Below the pieces are notes generated by a model. The model saw only the letters and a list, made by a program, of their open reading frames with translations, made no database searches and was not told the DNA's origin. A program made the position numbers and the translations under genes. A stretch of DNA of 64,000 nucleotides from a virus. Shown here piece after piece: positions 56,168-64,000 of the stretch (positions within the stretch are counted from its first letter, which is position 1; each line of letters starts with the position of its first letter). Location of the stretch: IMG/VR virus record IMGVR_UViG_3300010334_000023, positions 124,001-188,000 of that record. One strand, given 5' to 3'.

Positions 56168-57825
56168 CACATGTCCTCCACGCTCATTGACACATCGTTG
56201 TTGGCATCCATGCCTGTGATGCTCTGCAGCATCTTCTCATGCTTCATTATCAGATCCATGGGGCGTTCACTGGTAAAGATGTCCTCTACTAGATCCTTGA
56301 ACTCCAGCAGATCTGGTGTCAGCAGTTCCTTGGCTTCGCTGATTGGTCTGTCCTGTGCCATGTTGGCTGCCTGTATGGCATTGACATGCAGTTCAGTGTT
56401 GTGGTTCATGGCCAATAGGTAGCTGAAACCATCCATGCTGCTAGGCCACTTCTCTTGATACTTGCTGTGGCTGTCAGCAAAGCGTGCTGTGCCGAGATCA
56501 AACACGCCGCCGTTCTCGTGGCTGTGTATGGCGTACTCCTTGTAGGCTTTGGTCCACTTGAACGGATCATTGGCCTTGCCTTCGGGAGTTGAAGCCCAGT
56601 AGCCGCTTTCGATTTCTTTCTTGGTAAAAGCTACCTTCTTGCTTTCAAGGTCATCATAGCCCCTGCAGCAGATGTCTCCCACGCTGACCTGATCGCCTAT
56701 CCTGCTGCGCACTGGCGTTAGCTTCTTGGGCAGGTTGTTGGCAATCCAATCGTTGAGCAGCTGTGGGTTGTTCTTCAGCTCTTTCTTGTCCACGATTGGA
56801 CCGCCCTTGAAGCCAACATTGTCCGCGCTGAGCTCATGTCCGTAGTACATCTGTCCCTTAGCAGTCATCACAAACGGGCTGGCTGCGTCGAAGCTGATGG
56901 TCAGCTGTGGATCCACATGCTTCCGCAGCGCACGCTGCAGGGATGTGAGAGCACAGCCAGCCTTGATCTTACCGTTACCCAGATAGTGCAGCCACTCACG
57001 TCCTGAGAGATAGTTTTCATCTCTCATGATGATCAGTCTGCGCAGATTAATGGTGAAGTTACTTGCCTGCACGTTGGAGAACGCCCAGCTCTCAAAGGGC
57101 AGGTCCTTGGTGTGCTCCCACCACACGTCACCTTCTTCCATGTTGCGTCCCTGTAGGACGTTGAGGAACTTGGTGGCACCCTCCCTGCGATTCTTGATGA
57201 AGAAGTTGTGGTTGTCCAGGCTGCCAGTCAAGCAATCGCTGAAGCTCTTGAGGCTGGGATGCAGACTCTCGCCTGTGACTGGATCAAGACCATATTTGAC
57301 CAATGCGTAGGTAGGCCAGTCCAATACCATGCTATAGTCTGCCGTGGCTTCTAGCCAACGCAGCAGCTTCATTCGCACATCGTCCTTGTCGTTCTGATGT
57401 TCTTCCGGTGTCTGCTTGGGCTTGGCATGCCATGGATACTTGAGCACACCGGTAGCAGCTTGGAACCCACCTGAATCGCCTAGCAGCACAGTGTTAGCGC
57501 GATCGCGCTGCTGCACCATGCTCTCCTGCACCCAGCTATCCTGCGGATCCAGTATGGCATGTCCAGCTGAATACAGTGCTACTGGATAGTAGAAAAGGCT
57601 GTTAGCGGGATCGAGGAAGTTGAGATCCTTGAGTCCCTGTGGCAAGCCCTCGGGCATGGTGTCGCGCATGTTGTACTGAACCATGCTGACGATCTTGGCA
57701 TAGATCATGCTGATGCTGGGCAAGAACAGGGCATAGTCATTCTGCGTAGCGGCCATGTTCCTGCACTTTGCGTTGAAAGTGAGGTGGTCAGTGTCAAAGC
57801 TGAATCTCTGGAAATCTTTTTTCAT
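56167..57825 (-). CDS. DpdA-like DNA 7-deazaguanine transglycosylase (TGT family)
   Basis: 552 residues. TGT enzymes swap guanine for a 7-deazaguanine; DpdA versions act on DNA. TVLLGDSGGFQAATG holds the D-S-G-G-F-Q motif at 117-122 (general-base Asp), FLNVLQGRN matches the V-x-Q-G strand, EWLHYLGNGKIKAG the L-G-x-G loop, and TISFDAASPFVMTAKGQMYY the nucleophile region (Asp313). The typical C-terminal C-x-C-x2-C zinc site is not evident. No Shine-Dalgarno; a TTGACA/CATACT promoter ends 5 nt before the ATG, so leaderless. With FolE, QueD-like and QueE in the same region it implies modified phage DNA. tRNA-type TGT is less likely given length (about 370 aa) and context. Confidence 0.75.
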   Translation of the reverse strand: MKKDFQRFSFDTDHLTFNAKCRNMAATQNDYALFLPSISMIYAKIVSMVQYNMRDTMPEGLPQGLKDLNFLDPANSLFYYPVALYSAGHAILDPQDSWVQESMVQQRDRANTVLLGDSGGFQAATGVLKYPWHAKPKQTPEEHQNDKDDVRMKLLRWLEATADYSMVLDWPTYALVKYGLDPVTGESLHPSLKSFSDCLTGSLDNHNFFIKNRREGATKFLNVLQGRNMEEGDVWWEHTKDLPFESWAFSNVQASNFTINLRRLIIMRDENYLSGREWLHYLGNGKIKAGCALTSLQRALRKHVDPQLTISFDAASPFVMTAKGQMYYGHELSADNVGFKGGPIVDKKELKNNPQLLNDWIANNLPKKLTPVRSRIGDQVSVGDICCRGYDDLESKKVAFTKKEIESGYWASTPEGKANDPFKWTKAYKEYAIHSHENGGVFDLGTARFADSHSKYQEKWPSSMDGFSYLLAMNHNTELHVNAIQAANMAQDRPISEAKELLTPDLLEFKDLVEDIFTSERPMDLIMKHEKMLQSITGMDANNDVSMSVEDM

Positions 57826-57830
57826 GTTTC

Positions 57831-57859
57831 AGTATGGCCTATGGCGGTGATCTTGTCAA
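57831..57859 (-). promoter_or_regulatory. Promoter for the DpdA-like gene, predicted leaderless
   Basis: TTGACA, 17-nt spacer, CATACT, 5 nt to ATG. The upstream gene's TGA stop at 57856 is part of TTGACA. Same arrangement as upstream of thyX. Confidence 0.62.
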
Positions 57860-58953
57860 GCACGAACCAGCTCTTGGATCAAGGGAGTTGCGGTGAAGAA
57901 CTTGGTACTAACCTGCTCAGCTTCTGAGCTAGCATGGCTTGACAAGCTGTTGCGGTTCATGAGGTAGCGTATGTGAGTGATCAGCTTGTCCTTGTTGGCT
58001 TGATAGCTGTCCCAGTTCTTGGTCCATTCGCTGGGATAGCATTCGCTCCACATCTCTGAGTAGCTGAGTCGGTCTGGCACCATGGGATAGGTTCCAACCA
58101 ACGCTGCTTCATACATTGAGATGCCCAGAGTTTCTTGCAGGTTAGCGCTGAAAGCGATCTTGCTCTCTGCGAGATGCTGATGGTATTCGTCCTTGGAGAG
58201 CTTCTGTTCCTGTGCCACAAACCATTCATATTCTGGCATGGCTTCGGCCAAGTCCTTGAAGATCTCCAGCTGCTTCTCTGGTGCCAGACGATGCGGGAAT
58301 ATGATCTTGTCTCGCTTGGCTGTGGTAGCATAAGGAGCTAGCAGTGGCTGCATGTATTCCATGGGCCAGCCGGTGAGCTTGAGCCGGTTGATCTCAGAGT
58401 CTGGGAAACCAACGATGAACTCTTCGGTCTCATCCTCGGCAAATAATGTCTCTACGCCCAGCAGCTGTCTCAGGAACAGGTTGCTGTGGAATCGCGTGGC
58501 AAACCAGTTGGTGTCATAGGTGTAGAACATGCTGCATTCAGCATTGCGTACCCAGGGTTTATCGCCAACCAGACGTCCCAGGAAGTCCTGTGGATCATAG
58601 CTGCCAGCGTGCCAAAGACCGTGTATCTCAATCTTTTTGCCAAGCAATTCAGCCATGTAGCGCAGCTGGATCACTGTGGGATTCCACGCATCTGTGTAAA
58701 GGAACTTGTCGCCGTCTTGTATCTTGCCATCCCTGAACAGCTGTGCTATCACGCTCAGCTGTGATGATTTGTAGATGTTGGTAGCACCAAAATCCAAGAA
58801 CGCACCTGGCGTTGGTGTGGCAGGTACCTCGTCTCCCTCGATGATGGCCACGGTGTCCACGCCTGCCCCATCCAGCAGGATAGGGATGTGATCATACCAT
58901 TGGCGAGTGTAGCGCGTGTCAATTGGTTCGATGGGGACAACGTACACTGTCAT
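57856..58953 (-). CDS. Glycosyltransferase (GT-B, family 4-like)
   Basis: 365 residues. The N-terminal half has YVVPIEPIDTRYTRQWYDHI, KFLYTDAWNPTVIQLRYMAE and LWHAGSYDPQDFLGR. The C-terminal half has IIFPHRLAPEKQLEIFKDLA, then SANLQETLGISMYEAALVGT with the E-x(7)-E nucleotide-sugar motif and PMVPDRLSYSEMW. TAATG overlap with the upstream gene. Cytoplasmic, donor and acceptor unknown; next to the deazaguanine genes it could act on modified bases, though phage protein glycosylation is as likely. Confidence 0.75.
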   Translation of the reverse strand: MTVYVVPIEPIDTRYTRQWYDHIPILLDGAGVDTVAIIEGDEVPATPTPGAFLDFGATNIYKSSQLSVIAQLFRDGKIQDGDKFLYTDAWNPTVIQLRYMAELLGKKIEIHGLWHAGSYDPQDFLGRLVGDKPWVRNAECSMFYTYDTNWFATRFHSNLFLRQLLGVETLFAEDETEEFIVGFPDSEINRLKLTGWPMEYMQPLLAPYATTAKRDKIIFPHRLAPEKQLEIFKDLAEAMPEYEWFVAQEQKLSKDEYHQHLAESKIAFSANLQETLGISMYEAALVGTYPMVPDRLSYSEMWSECYPSEWTKNWDSYQANKDKLITHIRYLMNRNSLSSHASSEAEQVSTKFFTATPLIQELVRA

Positions 58954-59339
58954 TATTCTGCATCCCACTTCAAGATGGCACCGTTCTCTCCATCTTCTGA
59001 GACTTCAATCCACACTTCGCGTCCTGGCCACTTATCTATTATCTTCTCATATAGTTCTTCACTAATCATCTCACAGCTGCGATAGTTTAGCTGTAAGGTT
59101 TTTTGATCATATAGCTTCTCAAGCCATCTTTTTGCCTGTAAAAATTCCACATCACGGTCATTATGCGTGACAGAGATCCAAACTTGGAAGTGGAAGATGT
59201 GGCGATGCGGATAGCCCAAGAAGCTGACATCGTACTCGTCGCCTGTGGCCAGAGCTGGATCTGTGAGTGCTGCGGGATACTTGTGGATGCCTTCTTTCTG
59301 GAACTTTACCCAGATCATTCTCTTGCGTGGATCTGCCAT
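58953..59339 (-). CDS. PTPS-like protein with H-x-H motif, 128 aa
   Basis: Small alpha/beta protein: FLGYPHRHIFHFQVWISVTH has H-x-H, DRDVEFLQAKRWLEKLY follows, YRSCEMISEELYEKIIDKWP carries Cys-Glu in the place of the family's active-site C/E, and WIEVSEDGENGAIL ends the chain like the E-T strand of QueD. This layout suggests a distant 6-pyruvoyltetrahydropterin-synthase fold, a second one in the window. AGGAG precedes the ATG. Its role is unknown; a pterin-binding or trans-acting partner is possible. Confidence 0.5.
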   Translation of the reverse strand: MADPRKRMIWVKFQKEGIHKYPAALTDPALATGDEYDVSFLGYPHRHIFHFQVWISVTHNDRDVEFLQAKRWLEKLYDQKTLQLNYRSCEMISEELYEKIIDKWPGREVWIEVSEDGENGAILKWDAE

Positions 59340-59364
59340 GTGATATCTCCTATGATGATATAAG

Positions 59365-59393
59365 ATGATAACACAGGTCAGAGATTTTCACAA
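59365..59393 (-). promoter_or_regulatory. Possible sigma70-like promoter before the PTPS-like gene
   Basis: TTGTGA, 17-nt spacer, TATCAT on the minus strand, leaving a leader that includes AGGAG before the ATG at 59339. Weaker than the other promoters; a second TATCAT lies 10 nt further downstream. Confidence 0.4.
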
Positions 59394-59396
59394 GTG

Positions 59397-62300
59397 CTAG
59401 AGATCCAAAGCAGTCCTAACCACCTTTATCACCATGTTTTGGCTGGTATTCGGGGTGAACAGCAGCTCAACTATGCCTCCCACGATGTCAGCAGACCAGA
59501 TGCCGAGGCTGGTGCTGGTATAGATGTCAGCATATTCAGTGAAAAACACATCTGTACCATCTTGGATCAGCATCAGTTGGCTGCTCTGATAGCTGCTGGT
59601 AGCAGTGTTGGTTATCTGCAGCAGATAGTGCGCTGTGCGGAACTGAGTGGTTGGCCACGAATCAACCACAGATTGGAAGGTGCTGTTGCTGGTATAAGCA
59701 TTACCGTCTAAGACCCAGGTGTTGCCGCTAACATAGCCGTTGCTCTGCAGCACCTGTACGTTGGCAAAGCCAATGCTGTTGATCTGGTTGAAGCTGCCTA
59801 TGTTGGCATAGCTAGCAGCAACATCGTTGGTGACCGTGAGATTGCCCAATACTGACAGGTTGTTGTTGAAAATAGTGCTGTTGCTGACTGTGAGATTGCC
59901 TAGCACAGCAAGGTTAGACGCAAAGGTGCTGTCCTTGCTCACTGTGATGTTGCCCAGCACTGATAGATTGCTGTTGAAGAGGCTGTCCTTGCTCACTGTG
60001 ATGTTGCCCAGCACTGATAGATTACTGCTGAAACTGCTGTCAGTGAGAACAGTGATGTTGCCTAGCACAGCAAGGTTAGACGCAAAGGTGCTGTCCTTGC
60101 TCACTGTGATGTTGCCCAGCACTGATAGATTGCTGTTGAAGAGGCTGTCCTTGCTCACTGTGATGTTGTTCTGGAACACAGCAGCATTGGACACGCTTAG
60201 TGCACCGCCCACTGAGAGATCGCTGCTTATGTTGGCAGCATAAGCATATAGTGCTCCGTACACAGCTAGATTGCTGCTGACATTCACGTTGCTGGCTATG
60301 AGGCTTAGATTACCTAAGCCATTGCTGGTGCTGCCGCCGCTGGCCAAAATCCTCGCATCATAGTCGTTGCCAAATATGCTGCTATGGAAATCCACGTATG
60401 GTGTGCCAGCTGTGATCCTATTCTGCTGTCCCAGCTCTATGCTGCCATTGGTATCACCACCGATGATCACAGTGCCTGTGGTACCTGAGCTGGCAGTTAG
60501 GCTGCCACCAACCAGCGCATCCAATCCTATGGCAGCCCCGCCCTTGGTCACAAAGCTAGCTGAGCTTAGACTGCTGCTGTTAACTGTGCTGTTGATCAGC
60601 AGCCCTTGTCCATAGATGAACCTTGCCACTTGATTAGCAGCCGCATTGCCACCTTGGGCAAACACGATGTCGTTGTTGAGCATGGTGCCGAGCACGAGAT
60701 TACCACCGCCCGTGACAGCGTTACCGTACATCAATAGGTAACCATCGTTTGCATGGTCAATGGTAGCTTGGTTCCATCCGCTGCTGTTGATGCCCAGATC
60801 TATGTAGGTGTTGACAGCAGTGCCATTATCCGCTGTGACCACTATGTCTGCGCTGGCGCTGTCACCTGAGCTGTCATTGTGCACGTTTATCTGTGAGCTG
60901 GCATTTACGTTGCCTGCGAACAGTGCTACGGTATTTGGTTGGTAATTGGTATAGTCCTGCACACCAGCGTAGAGCGCAGCAAAGCCGCCGGCTCCGCCTG
61001 TAAACGTGCCGGTCTTGCCACTGATTATGCTGGTATTGCTACCGTTTAAGTTTCCACCTAGCCTGATGTTTAGTCCAACATCCAGGCTGGACACGTTGGC
61101 AGTATTAAGAACAGCGAGATTAGCAGTGTTCAGGCTGACGTTGCCGGCATCCCAGAACAGGCTAGCACTGTTGCCACTGAAGGTATTGCTGTTGCCGGCA
61201 AACTGTATGGTATATTGTGGACCAAAGCTTGGTGTATAGGATGCTGCTGTAACCTGGAAGCTGCCATCTGGGAACAGTATGCCACTGGTAGTTGATGCTG
61301 TGTTACCTATGTGTAGGTTACCATAGACATCCAGTGGATATCTAGCAGTGCTGGTGCCGATACCTATGTTCGAGTTGCTGATCAGCGTGTTAGCAACAAA
61401 GTTTGGCGCAGATATCAGTCCTGTAGCTAGTACATTCTGAGTGAACAGCGTGTTCACGCCTATGATGTTGCCTCCTGATCCAGTAGTAGTGATAGTACCG
61501 CTGGTAACAAGATTACCAACCGTGGCGTTGCCCGTGGACTGTATGGTAGTGTTGCTGATCAGACCATTGACGGTGGCTGTACCGGCGCTCTGTATGCTGC
61601 TGTTGCTGACCAAGCTGCTTCCGATAATAGCACCGTTGGCCTGTATGGTTGTGTTGCTTAGCAAGCTGTTAGCAGTGATGGTATCTGCTGCCTGTATGCT
61701 GGTGTTGCTGATCACTGTGTTGAACAGACCGGTACCAGGTGCCTGGACGTTGCTGCCGCTCACTATGTCATAGAGCTGTGCCAGTCCCAACGACTGTATG
61801 GTAGTGTTGCTGAACAGGCTGTTGCCTGTGATCGATCCGTTGGCCTGTATGTATGTGTCGCTGGCAATGCTGCCTGCGATCACCGCACCGTTGCTGATCA
61901 TGCTCTGACCAGTTATGGTACCATTGGCCTGTATGAAGCTGTTGCTGATAAGATGTGCAGCTCTGACAAAGCCCACAGATTGTACATAGATATTGGTTTC
62001 CAGCAGCTGTCCGTACATGCCAAAGGTTGAGTAGATCTGGGTATTGCTGGTGATTATCTCAGCAACCAAACGCCTGCCGGCTGTGATATTGTCTGCTGAA
62101 ACGTTACCGCTGACATCCAGCCTGCCACCGATGAGCACGTTGCCATATACTTCCAGATTGGCCTCTAACAGCGCACCATTGCCCACCACCAGATTATCTG
62201 TGAACACGGTGTTATCGGCAGTGATGTTGCCGTTGCTGTTGAAGCTGTTGGCTCTGATCTTTCTGCTAGCAGTGAGAAATTCTGTGGTGATGTTGCCGCT

Positions 62301-64000
62301 GTTTACTATGATGTTTGAATAAACTGTATCGATGGTAGCAGCGTCGCTGACTGTGAGATCTGTGGTAGTGATGCTGGTGTTGCTGACTATGCTGTTGGCA
62401 GTTAGCAATGACGACGCGGTGATATCTGGGCTGGTAATGCTGAGATTACCCACGATCACATCTGCCACTAGATTATTGCTCACCGTGACATTGGTCACGT
62501 CCAAAGAAACGTTGGCAGCGATAACATTGGCAGATATCTTGTTGACTGCGCTGATATCAGTGGCACTGATATTGGTATTGCTGTTTAGCGAGTTGACCTG
62601 TGCCAAACCGCCAGTGATCAGCGTGGTAGTTACTATTGTGCTGTTGGCCACCACGTTCTGTGCAGAAACCAACACAGTAGCTTGGACATTTGGCGTGATA
62701 ACAGCTAGATTACCAACCAGCAGGTTACCAGTTATGTTGTTGAGAGCAGTGATACCTGCTGAGGTCACGCTGGTGTTAGCAGCGATTAGATCCCCGCTGA
62801 CTCTGTTGGTCACGCTGATGTTGGTGCCGCTTATCTCGTTGTTGGCATGTATGTTGGAACCAATCACCAATCCCACAGCTGAGATAGCAGTGTTGGAATT
62901 CAGTTGATTAGCTAATAGATCTTGACCAAAACGTCCCTGTCCTGTGGTAGCTATCTGGCCTAGGGCATTGACAGCACCGCCTATGCCCACACCGCCATTT
63001 ACTACCAGCGCGCCGCTGGTGCTGTTGATGCTGATGGTAGCATTGCTAAGCAGCAGGTCACCAAACTGAGCAGCACCATAAACGTATCCTGGTACGCTGG
63101 TAAAAGGATTTACCACATTGCTGATACCTGGCTGCACGTTGGTTAGGTAAACGAACCTACCAGTGCTGTTCTGGAAGCCCATGAATGCGTTGTTGTCGTT
63201 GAGGATGAAATAGTTCATCACAACGCCGCGATCATAACCGTCGTTGTACGTGAGAATATTGCCTTCGCCGTTATCAGATCCGACTTTTATGGTAGGACCT
63301 GTCACGCTGATGCTATTGCTGTTGACGATGGTGCTGTTGCCGCGAACGATGAAGTTACCGCTGACTACCAGATTGCCGGTGAACAGGCTCTGCTGCCCCC
63401 CTACATTGAGATTGCCACCTATGCCCACACCACCTGTGACTATCAGCGCGCCGGATCCGGTGCTACCGCTGGCTGTGTTGTTGGTAATTGTTACAACGCC
63501 GCTGGCAGCGATGTTAGCCGCTGTGATACCCACATTGCTGACTATGGTGTTGCTGCTTAATTGGTTAAGAGCATTGATAGCAGGTGACGTAATACTGAGA
63601 TTGCTGTTGATGGTGTTGGCTAGGATACCTTGTGCTGCTTGTATGCTAGTGTTGCTGGTTATGGTCTGCACCACAGCATTGGTGATGATGTTCAGCGTGC
63701 TAGCAGTGGCTTCTGTGTTGCTGATCAACTGATTGACCACAGCGATGCCAGTGGTCTTTAGTGTCTGGCCTTCTATGAAGCTGTTGCTGCGGACCTGCTG
63801 GCCTGATACAAGCCCGTTGGCACTTACCGCAGCATTGCTGCTGAGAGTGCCTACCTGTGCACCGTTCTCGACTACCAGCGTGCTGGTGGTGCTGTTGTTG
63901 TTGACGATCAGACTGTTTACGTTAGCTAGACCACTGCTCTGCAGGGAAGCACCGAAAACATTGTTGTTGCCTATCAAGCTACTGATCTGTGCCACGCCTG
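59397..64000 (-). CDS. Giant repetitive tail fibre protein, 5' end outside the window
   Basis: At least 1,532 residues, open to the right edge, so the start is probably beyond it; GTG at 63995 is the first in-window candidate. Most of the chain is Ser/Asn/Thr/Ile-rich and repeats units of about 20-24 residues of the type NSLISNTTIQSTGNATVGNL. Near the middle lie YPLDVYGNLHIGNTASTTSG and GGAGGFAALYAGV. Then seven 18-residue units (NITVSKDSLFNSNLSVLG) come before a globular C-terminus (FRTAHYLLQITNTATSSYQS, DGTDVFFTEYADIYTS) common in cyanophage fibres. It should form a long trimeric fibre whose tip binds the host. No late promoter is visible because the 5' end is missing. Confidence 0.8.
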   Translation of the reverse strand, partial: GVAQISSLIGNNNVFGASLQSSGLANVNSLIVNNNSTTSTLVVENGAQVGTLSSNAAVSANGLVSGQQVRSNSFIEGQTLKTTGIAVVNQLISNTEATASTLNIITNAVVQTITSNTSIQAAQGILANTINSNLSITSPAINALNQLSSNTIVSNVGITAANIAASGVVTITNNTASGSTGSGALIVTGGVGIGGNLNVGGQQSLFTGNLVVSGNFIVRGNSTIVNSNSISVTGPTIKVGSDNGEGNILTYNDGYDRGVVMNYFILNDNNAFMGFQNSTGRFVYLTNVQPGISNVVNPFTSVPGYVYGAAQFGDLLLSNATISINSTSGALVVNGGVGIGGAVNALGQIATTGQGRFGQDLLANQLNSNTAISAVGLVIGSNIHANNEISGTNISVTNRVSGDLIAANTSVTSAGITALNNITGNLLVGNLAVITPNVQATVLVSAQNVVANSTIVTTTLITGGLAQVNSLNSNTNISATDISAVNKISANVIAANVSLDVTNVTVSNNLVADVIVGNLSITSPDITASSLLTANSIVSNTSITTTDLTVSDAATIDTVYSNIIVNSGNITTEFLTASRKIRANSFNSNGNITADNTVFTDNLVVGNGALLEANLEVYGNVLIGGRLDVSGNVSADNITAGRRLVAEIITSNTQIYSTFGMYGQLLETNIYVQSVGFVRAAHLISNSFIQANGTITGQSMISNGAVIAGSIASDTYIQANGSITGNSLFSNTTIQSLGLAQLYDIVSGSNVQAPGTGLFNTVISNTSIQAADTITANSLLSNTTIQANGAIIGSSLVSNSSIQSAGTATVNGLISNTTIQSTGNATVGNLVTSGTITTTGSGGNIIGVNTLFTQNVLATGLISAPNFVANTLISNSNIGIGTSTARYPLDVYGNLHIGNTASTTSGILFPDGSFQVTAASYTPSFGPQYTIQFAGNSNTFSGNSASLFWDAGNVSLNTANLAVLNTANVSSLDVGLNIRLGGNLNGSNTSIISGKTGTFTGGAGGFAALYAGVQDYTNYQPNTVALFAGNVNASSQINVHNDSSGDSASADIVVTADNGTAVNTYIDLGINSSGWNQATIDHANDGYLLMYGNAVTGGGNLVLGTMLNNDIVFAQGGNAAANQVARFIYGQGLLINSTVNSSSLSSASFVTKGGAAIGLDALVGGSLTASSGTTGTVIIGGDTNGSIELGQQNRITAGTPYVDFHSSIFGNDYDARILASGGSTSNGLGNLSLIASNVNVSSNLAVYGALYAYAANISSDLSVGGALSVSNAAVFQNNITVSKDSLFNSNLSVLGNITVSKDSTFASNLAVLGNITVLTDSSFSSNLSVLGNITVSKDSLFNSNLSVLGNITVSKDSTFASNLAVLGNLTVSNSTIFNNNLSVLGNLTVTNDVAASYANIGSFNQINSIGFANVQVLQSNGYVSGNTWVLDGNAYTSNSTFQSVVDSWPTTQFRTAHYLLQITNTATSSYQSSQLMLIQDGTDVFFTEYADIYTSTSLGIWSADIVGGIVELLFTPNTSQNMVIKVVRTALDL
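59830..60170 (-). repeat. 54-bp tandem coding repeats in the fibre gene
   Basis: About seven 54-bp units coding for 18 residues (N-I-T-V-x-x-D-S-x-F-x-x-N-L-x-V-L-G). A 111-nt segment is duplicated exactly (59896-60006 and 60058-60168, offset 162 = three units), showing recent duplication. Confidence 0.9.

Noticed and set aside
50597-59339. QueC or another preQ0-forming enzyme
   Set aside because: No protein with the QueC P-loop-like SGGxDS motif was found among the genes of this region or elsewhere in the window.
59830-60170. Regular repeats that might suggest a CRISPR array
   Set aside because: Units are contiguous 54-bp coding repeats without spacers and keep the reading frame of the fibre gene.
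59827-63732. Several plus-strand open frames of 100-190 codons opposite the fibre gene
   Set aside because: They are Leu/Val/Pro-rich translations of the antisense of Asn/Thr/Ser repeats and share the repeat period of the fibre gene.
1-64000. tRNA genes, rRNA, integrase, transposase or att sites
   Set aside because: No cloverleaf-like segment, integrase motif or insertion-sequence ends were noticed on reading; a tRNA scan was not possible, so a missed tRNA cannot be excluded.

Overview
The window is part of the genome of a T4-like myovirus (tailed phage) of unknown host. The evidence is a set of T4-type signature proteins: gp46/gp47 recombination nuclease, the gp55 late sigma factor, baseplate proteins gp48-like, gp53, gp5, gp25 and gp6, and an rnh-type 5' nuclease. 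Sites close to the T4 late promoter TATAAATA sit in front of structural genes. The mix of extra genes (ThyX, FolE/QueD/QueE, radical SAM proteins, a YHYH-domain protein, a MoxR/VWA pair) resembles marine and freshwater T4-like phages of the cyanophage type. Base composition is near 50% GC and genes are packed with 4-nt or 1-nt stop/start overlaps. The host is probably a Gram-negative bacterium, but the sequence does not say which.

Layout. (1) 1-2645, minus: gp46 (cut by the window edge), gp47, gp55. (2) 2790-26972, plus: baseplate and fibre block: gp48-like, gp53, hub-like protein, gp5 with a C-terminal lysozyme, gp25, gp6, a 3,701-residue virion protein, then small tail and fibre proteins. 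Late-promoter motifs punctuate this block. (3) 27032-38743, plus: one tightly overlapped operon of six glycosyltransferase-like proteins, two paralogous methyltransferase-like proteins (one with a tandem-repeat N-terminus) and two radical SAM proteins. (4) 38815-42153, plus: a late gene, ThyX, an APS-kinase-like/nucleotidyltransferase-like pair and a secreted YHYH protein, ending at a strong bidirectional terminator. (5) 42228-50596, minus: small proteins, a VWA metallopeptidase-like protein with its MoxR ATPase, rnh nuclease and a methyltransferase, driven by sigma70-like promoters. (6) 50612-59339, minus: QueE, QueD-like, FolE, a DpdA/TGT-like transglycosylase, a glycosyltransferase and a second PTPS-like protein, mixed with small unknowns. 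(7) 59397-64000, minus: a giant repetitive fibre protein whose start lies outside the window.

How it fits together. gp55 is expected to read the (C/T)ATAAATA and (G/C)CTAAATA sites for late genes. Five minus-strand genes have a TTGACA-like -35 and a -10 separated by exactly 16 nt. A second promoter class leaves only 4-5 nt between the -10 element and the start codon (ThyX, DpdA-like, the 62-aa gene at 47817, the 44-aa gene at 24475, the methyltransferase at 50596). These genes have no Shine-Dalgarno and are predicted to be leaderless. FolE, QueD-like and QueE could make 7-carboxy-7-deazaguanine, and the DpdA-like protein could insert it into phage DNA. No QueC is visible here, so the final base is uncertain. 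The glycosyltransferase/radical SAM operon directly behind the fibre genes may decorate the virion or host surface, but that is inference.
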